The notes: generated from the sequence alone by a model not told the origin. A DNA stretch of 64,000 bases from SIG78 sp036677805 (GCA_036677805.1 JAVBVS010000024.1:62001-126000); one strand, 5' to 3'. Counted from the first letter of the stretch, positions 51,420 to 60,819 are shown. Numbers and translations are program-made.

Positions 51420-52158
51420 AAATCTGGTGCGCAGATACTTTGCGCGGAGCCTCGACACCTATGCCGCCGCCGCCGTGGTCCAGCGGGAAATGGCCGCGCG
51501 CCTCGCCGGATGCTGGCGGCGGGCGGTCTATGGTCATATTGTTGAGCTTGGCGCGGGGGTTGGCCTGCTGACCGATGTGATCGCGGAACGGCTCGAATAT
51601 GAGCGGCTTACGGTGGTCGAGCTGGTGCCGGAGTGCGCGCGTTTTTACCGCGACCGGCCGCGGACGGAATTCGTGGCCGCCGATCTGGAGCGTTGGGAAC
51701 TCCCTGCCGATGTCGATTTGATCACCGCCAACGCGGCGCTGCAATGGGTTGACGATCTGCCCGCGTTGCTGAAACGGTTTCATGCCGCGCTGGCGCCGGC
51801 GGGCGAACTGGCCTTTGCCACCTTCGGTCCGGAAACGCTGCGCGAACTGCGGCCGCTTGGGGGCGGCGGACTGACTTACCATCCGCTGGCGGAATTGCGG
51901 GCGCTGCTGACCGATGCCGGGTTGGCAGTGAATTGCGCGGAGTCGGAGGTGCGGACGCTGGAATTCGCGTCGCCGCTGGAGATTCTGCGTCACCTCCGGG
52001 CGACCGGGGTCGGCGCGCCCGGCGCCGGGAGCGGCATGTGGACCCGGAAACGGGTGGCCGAACTGGGCGAACTCTGCGCCCGCTCCGGCGGCGGCTGGCA
52101 ATTGACCTATCAGCCGCTCTGGCTGGCGGCGGAAAAAACTCGGGAGTCGAAGTCATGA
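51379..52158 (+). CDS. bioC: Malonyl-ACP O-methyltransferase BioC
   Basis: BioC methylates malonyl-ACP to start pimelate synthesis. The 259-residue SAM methyltransferase shows RYFARSLDTYAAAAVVQREM (about 19-38), the SAM motif VELGAGVGLLTDVI (about 55-68), VAADLERWELPADVDLITAN (about 99-118) and NAALQWVDDLPALL. The ATG at 51379 overlaps bioG by 41 bp. A TTG near 51402 is a possible later start. The stop overlaps bioD as ATGA. Confidence 0.9.
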   Translation: MVKTGWRILAAVDKNLVRRYFARSLDTYAAAAVVQREMAARLAGCWRRAVYGHIVELGAGVGLLTDVIAERLEYERLTVVELVPECARFYRDRPRTEFVAADLERWELPADVDLITANAALQWVDDLPALLKRFHAALAPAGELAFATFGPETLRELRPLGGGGLTYHPLAELRALLTDAGLAVNCAESEVRTLEFASPLEILRHLRATGVGAPGAGSGMWTRKRVAELGELCARSGGGWQLTYQPLWLAAEKTRESKS

Positions 52159-52832
52159 GCGTTTATCTGGTCAGCGGAATCGATACCGATATCGGCAAAA
52201 GCGTCGCTCTCGGCATGATGGCGCGGTTCCTTCGTCTCGCCGGACGCAGGGTGATCACCGTCAAGCTGGTGCAGACCGGCAACACCGGGCTGTCCGAAGA
52301 TATTCTCCGTCATCGCGAGCTGATGGAGTGCGGTCTTCTGCCGGAGGATGAGGCGGGTTGGACCATGCCTCAGATCTTCCGGTTCCCGGCCTCGCCCCAT
52401 CTGGCGGCGAAGTTGGAACACCGCACCCTCGATCTGACGAGGATCGACGAAGCGGTCGCGCATCTGAACGCGGATTACGAAATCGTGCTGCTCGAAGGCG
52501 CGGGCGGACTGGCGGTGCCGTTGACCGAAGACCTTCTGACCGTCGATTTCGCGGCGGAGCGGAAGCTGCCGGTGATTCTGGTCACGTCCGGCCGCCTCGG
52601 CAGCTTGAATCACACCGTCATGTCGCTGGAAATGCTGAAGTCGCGCAACCTTGCGCTGGCCGGAGTCGTCTACAACTGGTGCATGGAGGCCGATCCGGTG
52701 ATCGACGCCGATTCCTTCGCCATGATCGGCCGGTACCTGAAACGGTACGGTTACGCCGGGACGCCGCTGGTACGGTTGGGCAAGGTGGAAAAACCGTTTC
52801 CCGCGGTCGATTTTTCGGCAATATTCGAGTAA
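52155..52832 (+). CDS. bioD: Dethiobiotin synthetase
   Basis: BioD closes the ureido ring with ATP and CO2. The 225-residue protein shows a variant P-loop GIDTDIGKSVALG (about 8-20), KLVQTGNTGLSED (about 37-49) and LLEGAGGLAVPL (about 115-126). The usual GTDTxVGKT is GIDTDIGKS here, which keeps the loop glycines and lysine. It is coupled to bioC by a 4 bp overlap. Confidence 0.93.
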   Translation: MSVYLVSGIDTDIGKSVALGMMARFLRLAGRRVITVKLVQTGNTGLSEDILRHRELMECGLLPEDEAGWTMPQIFRFPASPHLAAKLEHRTLDLTRIDEAVAHLNADYEIVLLEGAGGLAVPLTEDLLTVDFAAERKLPVILVTSGRLGSLNHTVMSLEMLKSRNLALAGVVYNWCMEADPVIDADSFAMIGRYLKRYGYAGTPLVRLGKVEKPFPAVDFSAIFE

Positions 52833-52845
52833 AAGGGGGGCGCGC

Positions 52846-54114
52846 ATGGATATTCTCAGGATCGACCGCGAAAAATTGTGGCATCCGTATGCGTCGATGA
52901 CCGATCCGCCGCCGGTTTCCTGCGCGGTGAAGGCTTCGGGCTGCCGGATCGAGCTTGCCGACGGGCGCGAACTGATCGACGCTTTGTCGAGCTGGTGGTG
53001 CGTCTGCCACGGGCACAATCATCCGGCGATCGTCGAGGCGATCACCGTGCAGGCGGCCAGGCTCAATCAGGTGATGTTCGCCGGATTCACCCATGAACCG
53101 GCGGCGCGGTTGGCCGAACTGCTGACCGCGCGGACCCCGGAGGGGTTGAACAAGGTCTTTTTCGCCGATTCCGGTTCGGTCGCGGTCGAGTGCGCGGCCA
53201 AGCTGGCAATCCAATACCAGATGGCCAGAAAACGTCCCGGCCGCCACCGGCTGCTGGCGCTGGCCGGCGGCTATCACGGCGACACCGCGGGGGCGATGGC
53301 GCTGAGCGATCCCGGCGGCATGCACCGGATGTTCGCCGGACTTCTGCCGCGGCACTTTTTCGCGCCGCAGCCGGCGACGCCGTTTGATGCACCGTGGGAT
53401 GCGCGAAGCGTCGAACCGCTGGCGCAGCTTCTGGAAACGCATCGCGACGAAATCGCGGCGGTGATTCTCGAACCGGTTTTTCAGGGCGCCAACGCGATGC
53501 GGTTCTATCACCCCGAATATCTCAAATGCTGCCGCGAACTCTGTTCGCAATTCGATATTCTGCTGATATTCGACGAGATCGCCACCGGCTGCGGCCGCCT
53601 CGGTCCCTTTTTCGCGGCTGAATTCGCCGGCATCGCGCCGGATGTGATGTGCGTGGGTAAAGGGCTGACCGGCGGCGCGATTACGCTGGCGGCCATGGTG
53701 GCAAGCGATGCCGTCGCGGAAACGGTTTCGGCGGGTGAGCCCGGCGTATTCATGCACGGACCGACTTTCATGGCCAATCCGCTGGCCTGCGCCGCGGGCT
53801 GTGCCTCGCTGGAGCTTTTCGGCCGTTACGACTGGCGGAGCCGGGTGGCGGCGATCGAGCGGCAGCTGCGGGACGAACTGGCCCCGGCGAAGACGCTGCC
53901 CGGTGTGCGCGAGGTGCGGGTGTTGGGCGCGGTCGGGGTGATCGAACTGGCTGAGCTGCCGTCGCCGGAGCGGGTGCGCGAGGTGGTGCTGGCGCATGGC
54001 GTCTGGCTGCGTCCGTTCGGCCGCTGGCTGTATGCCATGCCGCCCTTCGTGATTTCCCCGGAAGAACTTTCCCGGGTGAGCTCCGCTATGCTGACGCTGG
54101 CCGGGCAACGCTGA
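52846..54114 (+). CDS. bioA: Adenosylmethionine-8-amino-7-oxononanoate aminotransferase
   Basis: BioA transaminates KAPA to DAPA. The 422-residue PLP enzyme shows LWHPYASMTDPPP (about 11-23), SSWWCVCHGHNHPAI (about 48-62), FFADSGSVAVECAAKLAIQY (about 105-124), GGYHGDTAGAMALSDP (about 144-159), FDEIATGCGRLGPFFAAE (about 244-261) and the PLP lysine in MCVGKGLTGGAITLAA (about 270-285). Last gene of the operon. Confidence 0.95.
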   Translation: MDILRIDREKLWHPYASMTDPPPVSCAVKASGCRIELADGRELIDALSSWWCVCHGHNHPAIVEAITVQAARLNQVMFAGFTHEPAARLAELLTARTPEGLNKVFFADSGSVAVECAAKLAIQYQMARKRPGRHRLLALAGGYHGDTAGAMALSDPGGMHRMFAGLLPRHFFAPQPATPFDAPWDARSVEPLAQLLETHRDEIAAVILEPVFQGANAMRFYHPEYLKCCRELCSQFDILLIFDEIATGCGRLGPFFAAEFAGIAPDVMCVGKGLTGGAITLAAMVASDAVAETVSAGEPGVFMHGPTFMANPLACAAGCASLELFGRYDWRSRVAAIERQLRDELAPAKTLPGVREVRVLGAVGVIELAELPSPERVREVVLAHGVWLRPFGRWLYAMPPFVISPEELSRVSSAMLTLAGQR

Positions 54115-54142
54115 GTCCGGTCAAAAACCGGTATCCGGCGAT

Positions 54143-54196
54143 CCGGACCCGGACTGCGGGAACGTGCAGATTTCCGCAGCCCGGGTCCGTTTTTTA
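54143..54196 (+). terminator. Intrinsic terminator after bioA
   Basis: CCGGACCCGGACTGCGG pairs imperfectly with CCGCAGCCCGGGTCCG around a ~15 nt loop, followed by six T. It lies about 30 bp beyond the bioA stop. Confidence 0.88.
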
Positions 54197-54250
54197 TCAA
54201 AAAACCAGCGTATTATTCATAAAAATCTCTCAGTCAGTATCTTGTGGAAT

Positions 54251-54329
54251 AGTTTTCATGTTTGTTGAAAACTCAGACGGGGAAATCTGTCGCCGCACGG
54301 TTGAAAAACGCCGGATTTTTTGATATAAT
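54251..54329 (+). promoter_or_regulatory. Promoter and inverted repeat upstream of the second GntR regulator
   Basis: TTGAAA (54301-54306), a 17 bp spacer and TATAAT (54324-54329) form a strong promoter. Upstream, AGTTTTCA and TGAAAACT (54251-54273) form an 8 bp inverted repeat with 7 bp between, a candidate operator. It differs in sequence from the sites of the first regulator. Confidence 0.6.
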
Positions 54330-54362
54330 AGTGGTGGAAACAATTTCTGGAGTGCGGTATAT

Positions 54363-55472
54363 ATGGCGATTCTTGAAACCCGGCGACCTTATTACCAGAC
54401 CGTGCGGCACGATCTGGCGCAGAAGATTGCTGCCGGAACCTACGCTTCGGGAAGCGCATTGCCCAGCATCGGGGATTTGAGCGAATTGTACCGCACCAGT
54501 CATATTACCATCAGCCGGGCGCTGGAGCTGTTGCGCGAAGAAGGCTTGATCCGCTGTCGTCGCGGCAGTCGGGCCCGGGTGGCGGAGCAGAACCGCAGGT
54601 CGACCGAGAGACGCCACGGCTACCGGATCGGAATGTTGCATAATTCCGTATTGCCCAACGGTCAATATGATTATGAAGAAGGTCCGTGCGGCTGGCTGAT
54701 TCAGCAGTATGCGACGGCGCGGTTGATCGCCGACAGGAATCCGGCGTTGCCGATTCCGCTCCGGGGCGATTGGCGGCGGCATTTGCATGGGGTGGACGGG
54801 GTGCTGGCATTTTCTTTGACCGAGGAGGTTTACAACGAATTCTGCGCCATGCGCATGCCGTTCATGCATGTGAGTTATTTGAATACGCGCTGGCCGGCCA
54901 ATGTGGTGATGTTGGACAGTTTTCCGGCAATGGCGCAGATGGCGACCTATTTCATCGCCGGCGGCGTCCGGCAGGTGCTGTTCATTTCGACGCTCTACAG
55001 CGAGGCGCTGGAACGCGAAGGCCGGAAGCCGGAAACCTTCGATTTGAGTCTGACGGGAAGCTGGAAGCCGTTTTTCGAGATGCTTCAGGATCATGGTTTG
55101 AACGAAGACCGTTTTCATATCATGGAATGCCGGGATTTCAAAGAGAAGCTGGCCGACCGTCTCGTACTTCGGCTGGCGCAACTGCGTCAGGCGGGGCCGA
55201 TCGGCGTGATGACCAACGGGGATTTGCTGGCGCGCGAAGCGGTGACGGCGGCGCGGATGCTGGGATTGACGCTCAAAAAAGACATTTTCATCACCGGTGC
55301 GAGCGGACTGCCGGAAAGCTCCTCCCAGTCGCCGGCGCTGTCGGTCGAGCAGCCCCCCTACCGGCAGGCGGCGGAGTTGGCGGTCGAGCTGCTTTATGAA
55401 CAGATTCGCAACGGCACTGGTCTGATACCCAATCGGGCGTTGCCGGTGAAGTTTGTGATCCGGCAGACCTGA
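54363..55472 (+). CDS. GntR-type regulator with LacI-like sensor domain (cassette 2)
   Basis: The product has 369 residues. A GntR winged HTH covers about 8-75 (YYQTVRHDLAQKIAAGTYAS, SGSALPSIGDLSELYRTSHI, TISRALELLREEGLIRCRRG). A sugar-binding-like domain follows: YRIGMLHNSVL, VDGVLAFSLT, VSYLNTRWPANVVMLD, GPIGVMTNGDLLAREAVTAA and DIFITGASGL. It heads a block of a pseudopilin and secreted proteins. The ATG follows GGAG at some distance. Confidence 0.85.
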   Translation: MAILETRRPYYQTVRHDLAQKIAAGTYASGSALPSIGDLSELYRTSHITISRALELLREEGLIRCRRGSRARVAEQNRRSTERRHGYRIGMLHNSVLPNGQYDYEEGPCGWLIQQYATARLIADRNPALPIPLRGDWRRHLHGVDGVLAFSLTEEVYNEFCAMRMPFMHVSYLNTRWPANVVMLDSFPAMAQMATYFIAGGVRQVLFISTLYSEALEREGRKPETFDLSLTGSWKPFFEMLQDHGLNEDRFHIMECRDFKEKLADRLVLRLAQLRQAGPIGVMTNGDLLAREAVTAARMLGLTLKKDIFITGASGLPESSSQSPALSVEQPPYRQAAELAVELLYEQIRNGTGLIPNRALPVKFVIRQT

Positions 55473-55590
55473 GCGCCGGTTTTACGATGGTTTTGAATTT
55501 GATTCGAAGAAGTGAAAAAACGACGGATTGATCCGAAACGGATTTTCAGGAAAAAACATACCGCGGCAGCGGCAACAAGGAGGGAAACAG

Positions 55591-56304
55591 ATGATGAGAC
55601 GGAAATTATTTACATTGATTGAACTTCTGGTGGTGATTGCAATCATCGCGATTCTGGCGGCGATGCTGCTGCCGGCGCTGTCGGCGGCGCGCGAACGGGC
55701 CCGGGCCACGACCTGCATCGCCCAGCTCAAGGATGTCGGACTGGCAGTGGCGATGTACGGCCAGATGTCCGGCGGCGACTACTTCTATTCGGCCAACGCC
55801 GCCAGCGCCAGCTTGAACGGGGACGCCGCCGGCAACTTCTACTGGGGCAGCAAGCTGATGGCGATGGGACTGCTGCCCGACGGCCGCTCCATCTTCTGTC
55901 CGTCGATTCCGCTGCCGAACGCCGCCAGCGGTTATCCGGACACCACCTATGCGTACGGCGCCTGCTACAAGACCGCGAGCGCGACGGTGTTTCCGGTCTT
56001 CGACTTCGGTCAGTCGGCGCTGGAGTGCGATCCGACCTGGATCATGATTGCCGGCGACGGCTTCTGCAAATCGACCCAGAAGCCGCTTTACCGCATGTAC
56101 GGCTGGAACAATACGTCGGAAAGTTATTCGCGGCCGGCCACGATTCACAACGGCTTCTGCAACATGCTGTTTAGTGACGGCCACGTCGGCAGCCTCACCC
56201 CCGCCGGACTGGCCGACGTCCGGCAGGCTCCCGGCGCCTATACCAACCGGCTGAACTACTATTACGACATGAACAAAGCCGATTATGTGGCGATTCCGCG
56301 CTGA
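55591..56304 (+). CDS. Pseudopilin-like protein with H-x9-DG motif (cassette 2)
   Basis: The product has 237 residues. The prepilin motif KLFTLIELLVVIAIIAILAA starts at about residue 5 and leads into MLLPALSAARERAR. The C-terminal HNGFCNMLFSDGHV keeps H-x9-DG. AAGGAGG lies 8 bp upstream of the ATG at 55591, and an ATG at 55594 is also possible. It is 119 bp after the regulator. Over the hydrophobic segment its DNA is close to that of the copy at 41116. Confidence 0.88.
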   Translation: MMRRKLFTLIELLVVIAIIAILAAMLLPALSAARERARATTCIAQLKDVGLAVAMYGQMSGGDYFYSANAASASLNGDAAGNFYWGSKLMAMGLLPDGRSIFCPSIPLPNAASGYPDTTYAYGACYKTASATVFPVFDFGQSALECDPTWIMIAGDGFCKSTQKPLYRMYGWNNTSESYSRPATIHNGFCNMLFSDGHVGSLTPAGLADVRQAPGAYTNRLNYYYDMNKADYVAIPR

Positions 56305-56316
56305 GGAGAAGACGCG

Positions 56317-57618
56317 ATGAAACATTGGTTGGTATTTCTGGCTCTGATGCTTGGCGTCTCCGGGGTGCGGGCGGATTTTTTCAAGGCCGACAGCGACCCC
56401 GGAGCGGCGCTCCCGGCGGACCGGGTCTATCCGGCGGGAAGGATTTTTCCCTTCGGCGGGTTTTCGCCGCCGGCGGGAGCGAATCTGCGCAAGCTCGGGT
56501 TTTCGCTGGCCGGTCCGGTATATGGCGGCAACGAACGGATGAAGGAATTCGCACGCAAGCAGGCCGAGGCCGGAATGCCCGTGATCTGGCAGCTGGAGGT
56601 GGTTTATCGAGGACAGCCGATGACCATCAAGCGGTTTGACGAAATGGCCAAAACCAAGGAGACGATCGATTGGGCGGAGATGGATCGGGCCATGGAGACT
56701 GCGGTGCGCGAAGCTCTTGATGCCGCCGGCGGCAACATCGCCTACTGGGCGGCGACGCCGGAAGAACTGCGCCACTGGCGCAAGGATGAGATGGAGTATC
56801 TCGGACGGTTTGCGGCGATCATCCGCAAGCTCGATCCGGAAAAGCGACCGGTCTGGATGTATATTCCGGGACATTACAACCAGGCTTCGCTGGAGCATTA
56901 TACGCCGGTTCTCGACGTGCTGGCGCAAGGGTATTACCCGCGGGCCGGGACGACGCCGCGGGTGTGGTGCCGCTATTGGGCGGAAAATCTGGCCGATGCC
57001 GCGGCGGCGGCCGGAAATAAAAACCTGATCGTCGGCGTGGTACCGGAAATGTACGTCCAGCCCCGGGAAGAGGAGCTGGCGATGGTACCGGTCTGGGTGC
57101 GGCACGATGTATTCATGCCGCTGATTTACGGCGCCCGTTTCGTGGAGGTTTTTTCGCTGGCGCAGCGCAGCGGGTTCAGCGCCCACGGCGAGTATTTCTT
57201 CGCCTATTGCCAGGCGGCGAAAACGCTGACCGCGCCGGGCGGACTCGGAGAAGTGCTGCTTTTCGGCGAGCGGCAAAACGATTTGAAGCTGACGGTGGAG
57301 TCGGGTCCGGCCGAAGTCGACTATGTGCGCAAGGATAAAGCCGGAACGGTCACCTTTGCGAAAAAGTATCCGACGCTGGCATGGGCGGATATCCGCCACG
57401 TTTCCGGACGTTATCTGTTTGCCGGCAGCAGTGCTGACGTTGCGGTCAAGGCGCGTTTGAGCGGGTTGCCGGAGGTTCCGGTGGCCGTATTCGACGCCGA
57501 AACCGGCAAGGAGCTCGGCCGGACCGCCGATGGCGGTTTGAATCTCGAATTTGCCCCTTATGAAATTAAAATTCTGCGGTTTGCGCCGCAGACGGAAACG
57601 GGAAAGGAAAAAGAATAA
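56317..57618 (+). CDS. Secreted TIM-barrel-like protein, paralogue A
   Basis: The product has 433 residues with a signal peptide (HWLVFLALMLGVSGVRA). FPFGGFSPPAG (about 44-54), YWAATPEELRHWRKDEMEYL (about 147-166), RPVWMYIPGHYNQASLEHYT (about 180-199) and VPEMYVQPREEELAMVPVWV then RHDVF (about 245-270) are shared with the next gene. Conserved Glu residues (EEL; PEM) are catalytic candidates if it is a glycoside hydrolase, which I infer only from the layout. I do not recognise a named family. Confidence 0.7.
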   Translation: MKHWLVFLALMLGVSGVRADFFKADSDPGAALPADRVYPAGRIFPFGGFSPPAGANLRKLGFSLAGPVYGGNERMKEFARKQAEAGMPVIWQLEVVYRGQPMTIKRFDEMAKTKETIDWAEMDRAMETAVREALDAAGGNIAYWAATPEELRHWRKDEMEYLGRFAAIIRKLDPEKRPVWMYIPGHYNQASLEHYTPVLDVLAQGYYPRAGTTPRVWCRYWAENLADAAAAAGNKNLIVGVVPEMYVQPREEELAMVPVWVRHDVFMPLIYGARFVEVFSLAQRSGFSAHGEYFFAYCQAAKTLTAPGGLGEVLLFGERQNDLKLTVESGPAEVDYVRKDKAGTVTFAKKYPTLAWADIRHVSGRYLFAGSSADVAVKARLSGLPEVPVAVFDAETGKELGRTADGGLNLEFAPYEIKILRFAPQTETGKEKE

Positions 57619-57619
57619 T

Positions 57620-59023
57620 ATGATCGCCCAACGAATCTCGACAGCCGGCATCGGTTTGCTGGCCGCCATCCTGACCGGATGCTTCTCGCCGTCATCCGAA
57701 GCGGTCGGCACGGCGGCGCCGGCTCCCGGCATCCCGGGCAGTTCGCCCAATGCCAAGGTCAACGCCTTTTTCGATATGGGACCGACGGCGGCGGAGATCA
57801 AGCTGCCTGCCGATCAGGTTTTCCCGCGGGGACGGGTCTTCCCGTTTGCTTACTACTCGATCGGCGGCGGTTCCGAAGCCAAGCGCGGCGAATTGCTGCC
57901 TGAAGCCGAAAAACGGGCCGACCAGAAGGAGATCATGGAAGCGGGCACGACCTTGATCGGGCCTCAGTACGAACTCAACGGCGAGGCCGTGGCGCTGGCG
58001 CGCGAATACCGTCGCCAGACGGTTTACACCATCATACCGGAAATCGACGGCGCGAAGCTGGTCGGTTCGCGGGCCTTCGACAAGTACAATGCCGCCAATC
58101 CGCTGCCCCGGGAAAAGATCGCCGCTTCGATCGCCGCGCAGGTCAAAGCGGTGGCGGACAATCCCGAAATCGCCTGGTGGGACATCACTCCGGAAGAGTT
58201 GCGCTATTGGCGGCCGGTTGAGGTCGAATATCTGAAGCTCGCCACCGACACCATCCGCGCCAACGACCCGTTGCAGCGGCCGATCATGATGTACGAGCCC
58301 GGGCACCGCGATGCCAATTCGCTGACCAAGCTCACGCCCTGCCTGGACTTCATTGCCAAGGGCATGTACACCAATTACAGCAGCAAGGGCGACGAGCGGG
58401 TCTGGACCCGGTACAGCACTCAGGAAGCGGTCAAGGCGCGGGAACTGCTGAAGCGGCCGGAGATTGCGATTCTGGCTCTGCCGGAAATGTTCGTCGAGCC
58501 CAAAACCGCGGCGGAGCGGGCCATGATTCCGGTCTGGGTGCGGCACGACGTTTACAGTGCATTGACCGCGGGGGCGCAGGGCGTATTGGTCTTCTCGGCC
58601 AGCAAGCGGCCCAATTTCTCCTCTCGTCCGATCTATCTTGACGCTTACAAGACGGTGGCTTCGGAGCTGACCGGAAAACTTGATCTCGGCACGGTATTCC
58701 TGTTTGGAAAACGGATGGACGATCTGGAATTTCAGAACATTTCCGGCCCGGAAACGGTCAAACTGACCATGAAGAACGGCGATTTGACTTTGCCTGCGAC
58801 GGCGATGGCGAATATTGCGTTCAACCGTCTGCGTTATGTCATTCTGGTCAATTCGAGTCCGGAAACGGTCACCGGCATGGTCTCCGGGCTGCCCTACGGC
58901 AACGACGTGACGGTCCGCGATCTGTGGAGCGACCGTCCGGCCTGGTCGGCGCCGGAAGGTGAATTCGAAGTCGAACTGCCGCCGTGGGGCGTCCGGGCGT
59001 TCGTGCTCGGCCGCGGCCAATAA
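57620..59023 (+). CDS. Lipoprotein TIM-barrel-like protein, paralogue B
   Basis: The product has 467 residues. GIGLLAAILTGC ends in a lipobox with Cys21, so it should be a lipoprotein. Shared segments with the preceding gene are FPFAYYSIGGG, WDITPEELRYWRPVEVEYLK, RPIMMYEPGHRDANSLTKLT and LPEMFVEPKTAAERAMIPVW then VRHDVY. The C-terminus ends in a beta-domain (FEVELPPWGVRAFVLGRG) as in many glycoside hydrolases. The ATG at 57620 lies 1 bp after the preceding stop, so translation is probably coupled. Confidence 0.7.
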   Translation: MIAQRISTAGIGLLAAILTGCFSPSSEAVGTAAPAPGIPGSSPNAKVNAFFDMGPTAAEIKLPADQVFPRGRVFPFAYYSIGGGSEAKRGELLPEAEKRADQKEIMEAGTTLIGPQYELNGEAVALAREYRRQTVYTIIPEIDGAKLVGSRAFDKYNAANPLPREKIAASIAAQVKAVADNPEIAWWDITPEELRYWRPVEVEYLKLATDTIRANDPLQRPIMMYEPGHRDANSLTKLTPCLDFIAKGMYTNYSSKGDERVWTRYSTQEAVKARELLKRPEIAILALPEMFVEPKTAAERAMIPVWVRHDVYSALTAGAQGVLVFSASKRPNFSSRPIYLDAYKTVASELTGKLDLGTVFLFGKRMDDLEFQNISGPETVKLTMKNGDLTLPATAMANIAFNRLRYVILVNSSPETVTGMVSGLPYGNDVTVRDLWSDRPAWSAPEGEFEVELPPWGVRAFVLGRGQ

Positions 59024-59047
59024 CAACCATGTAAGGAATTTGTCGTC

Positions 59048-59731
59048 ATGTGGAAAAAATGTTGTCTGCTGGGAGCGGCGCTGGCCGGAAGCTGGCTGGG
59101 GCTGGCTGGAGAGGATACGCTGATCGGGTATTGGGATTTTGAAAACGGCATGAAGTCGGGCGAATATACGCTGTCGCCGCGCGGTTCGGCCAAAATCGTC
59201 GATGACGCCGATCAGGGCAAGGCGCTTTCGCCCGCGGCGGCGCGCGACGACAAGCCCAACGGGGTGATTCTGTCCGGCGCGGCCCGCCCGGAACTGGCGC
59301 CTGCCGGACCCTTCACGCTGAGCATGAAGCTCAAGTACCAGCTGCCGGAAACCGCGCCGGAAAAACTGGAATACATGCACTTGTGGGATACCAAATACGC
59401 CGCCAAGGGCGGCGTCACTCTGCTGCTCGCGCGGACCACCGACAACCAGCTGAATATCAATCTGAGTATCGGCAACGGTGAAGCCGTGGAAGGGTTCCAG
59501 CTCAAGAATGTCGCGCTCGGCGACGGCAAATGGCATGAACTCGCCGTCCGCCTCGGCGAGGACAACAAGCTGGAAATCCTGATCGACGGCGCGGTGGTCA
59601 AGACCTTCCTGCTGGCCGGAACGCCGGCGGCGGCGGTGCAGCGCCTGACCATTGGCGACCGGGTCGCCTCGAGCTACGGCGCTTTTACCGGATTGATCGA
59701 CGACGTCAAGCTGACGGTGCCCAAAAAGTAG
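59048..59731 (+). CDS. Secreted LamG/concanavalin A-like protein
   Basis: The product has 227 residues with a signal peptide (CLLGAALAGSWLGLAG). The body is a beta-sandwich of the LamG/ConA-like type: DTLIGYWDFENGM (about 23-35), GPFTLSMKLKYQ, LNINLSIGNG, DGKWHELAVRLGEDNKLEIL (about 158-177) and YGAFTGLIDDVKL. Such domains bind glycans. No catalytic motif is seen. It follows paralogue B by 24 bp. Confidence 0.82.
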   Translation: MWKKCCLLGAALAGSWLGLAGEDTLIGYWDFENGMKSGEYTLSPRGSAKIVDDADQGKALSPAAARDDKPNGVILSGAARPELAPAGPFTLSMKLKYQLPETAPEKLEYMHLWDTKYAAKGGVTLLLARTTDNQLNINLSIGNGEAVEGFQLKNVALGDGKWHELAVRLGEDNKLEILIDGAVVKTFLLAGTPAAAVQRLTIGDRVASSYGAFTGLIDDVKLTVPKK

Positions 59732-59765
59732 CGGCGGTTTTCGCCGCCGAAGAAGAACGGTCGGA

Positions 59766-59814
59766 AAACCGTTCCGCCGCAATCATTGCGATTGCCCGGC
59801 GGAACGGTTTTTTT
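59766..59814 (+). terminator. Intrinsic terminator after the LamG-like gene
   Basis: AACCGTTCCGCCG and CGGCGGAACGGTT form a 13 bp stem with a ~17 nt loop, followed by a run of T. It marks the end of the second cassette's main operon. Confidence 0.88.
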
Positions 59815-59946
59815 ATATCCGGAACTTGATTTCGGCCGGAAACGATGGTATGGTTTTACTGCCGCCGCATTGCGGCGGATGATATTTCCTCATGTCGCCT
59901 GAAGCTGTCGCCGCATTATGCGGCCCGAACCGGAAAGGCCGATATC

Positions 59947-60819
59947 ATGAATCTGTCCTGCTGCATTCCGTTCTCCCGGATGGTCCGGATTGCGCTGTTG
60001 TTGGCGTCGGGCGTACCGGCGGCAAGCGTCATGGCGCGGGAGGCGATCATCGTCGATCATGCCGCGACCAATCTGGAAAAGGTACCCGCTTCGGCCATCG
60101 AAAAGGCCGGAAAGACGCTCAAAATCGCCTATGGTCACACGTCGCACGGCAGTCAGATCGTTTCCGGCATGGAGGCGTTGCGCCGGAGCGATCCGGCCCG
60201 CTTTGCCTTCGGGCGGTCCGGCGACGGACTCTCCTTCTGGGATGCGACGCCGTCCGGCGATCTCGGCAATCCCGACCGCACCAGCTGGGCGGCGCGGACC
60301 CGTGAATTCCTGAACGGTCCGGGCCGCGACCGGAATGTGATCGTCTGGTCGTGGTGCGGGCAGGCCGGTACCGCCTCCGAGCAGGATATCCGGACCTATC
60401 TGGAATTGATGGACAAGCTGGAAAAAGAATTTCCCAAGGTCACCTTCGTCTACATGACCGGCCATCTTGACGGTTCGGGCAAAAACGGCAACCTCAACCG
60501 GCGCAACGAACAGATCCGCGCCTTTTGCCGGGCCAACGGCAAAGTGCTGTTTGACTTTGCCGATATTGAGAGTTTCGATCCCGACGGCAAGATCAATTAC
60601 ATGGAATTGAATGCCCGCGACAGCTGCGACTATCGCAAAGGCAAGAACGCCGGCAACTGGGCGGACGAGTGGCTGGCCCGCCATCCCGACCAGAAGATGG
60701 CGTTGCCGGCTTCCGCCGCCCACAGCCGCCCGCTCAACGCCGCGCTCAAGGGGCGCGCCTTCTGGTATCTGCTGGCGCGGCTGGCCGGGTGGAACGGCGC
60801 CGCCGGACGCGGCAAATAG
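59947..60819 (+). CDS. Secreted protein with SGNH-hydrolase-like features
   Basis: The product has 290 residues with a signal peptide (MVRIALLLASGVPAASVMA). IAYGHTSHGSQIVSGMEALR (about 57-76), NVIVWSWCGQAG (about 125-136), KVTFVYMTGHLDGSG (about 160-174), FDFADIESFDPDGKINYMEL, and the terminal HSRPLNAALKGRAFWYLLAR followed by LAGW (about 258-282) recur in proteins of planctomycete/verrucomicrobial relatives. The alpha/beta order suggests an SGNH-like hydrolase, but the family is not named with certainty. It lies after a terminator, so it probably has its own promoter. Confidence 0.6.
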   Translation: MNLSCCIPFSRMVRIALLLASGVPAASVMAREAIIVDHAATNLEKVPASAIEKAGKTLKIAYGHTSHGSQIVSGMEALRRSDPARFAFGRSGDGLSFWDATPSGDLGNPDRTSWAARTREFLNGPGRDRNVIVWSWCGQAGTASEQDIRTYLELMDKLEKEFPKVTFVYMTGHLDGSGKNGNLNRRNEQIRAFCRANGKVLFDFADIESFDPDGKINYMELNARDSCDYRKGKNAGNWADEWLARHPDQKMALPASAAHSRPLNAALKGRAFWYLLARLAGWNGAAGRGK

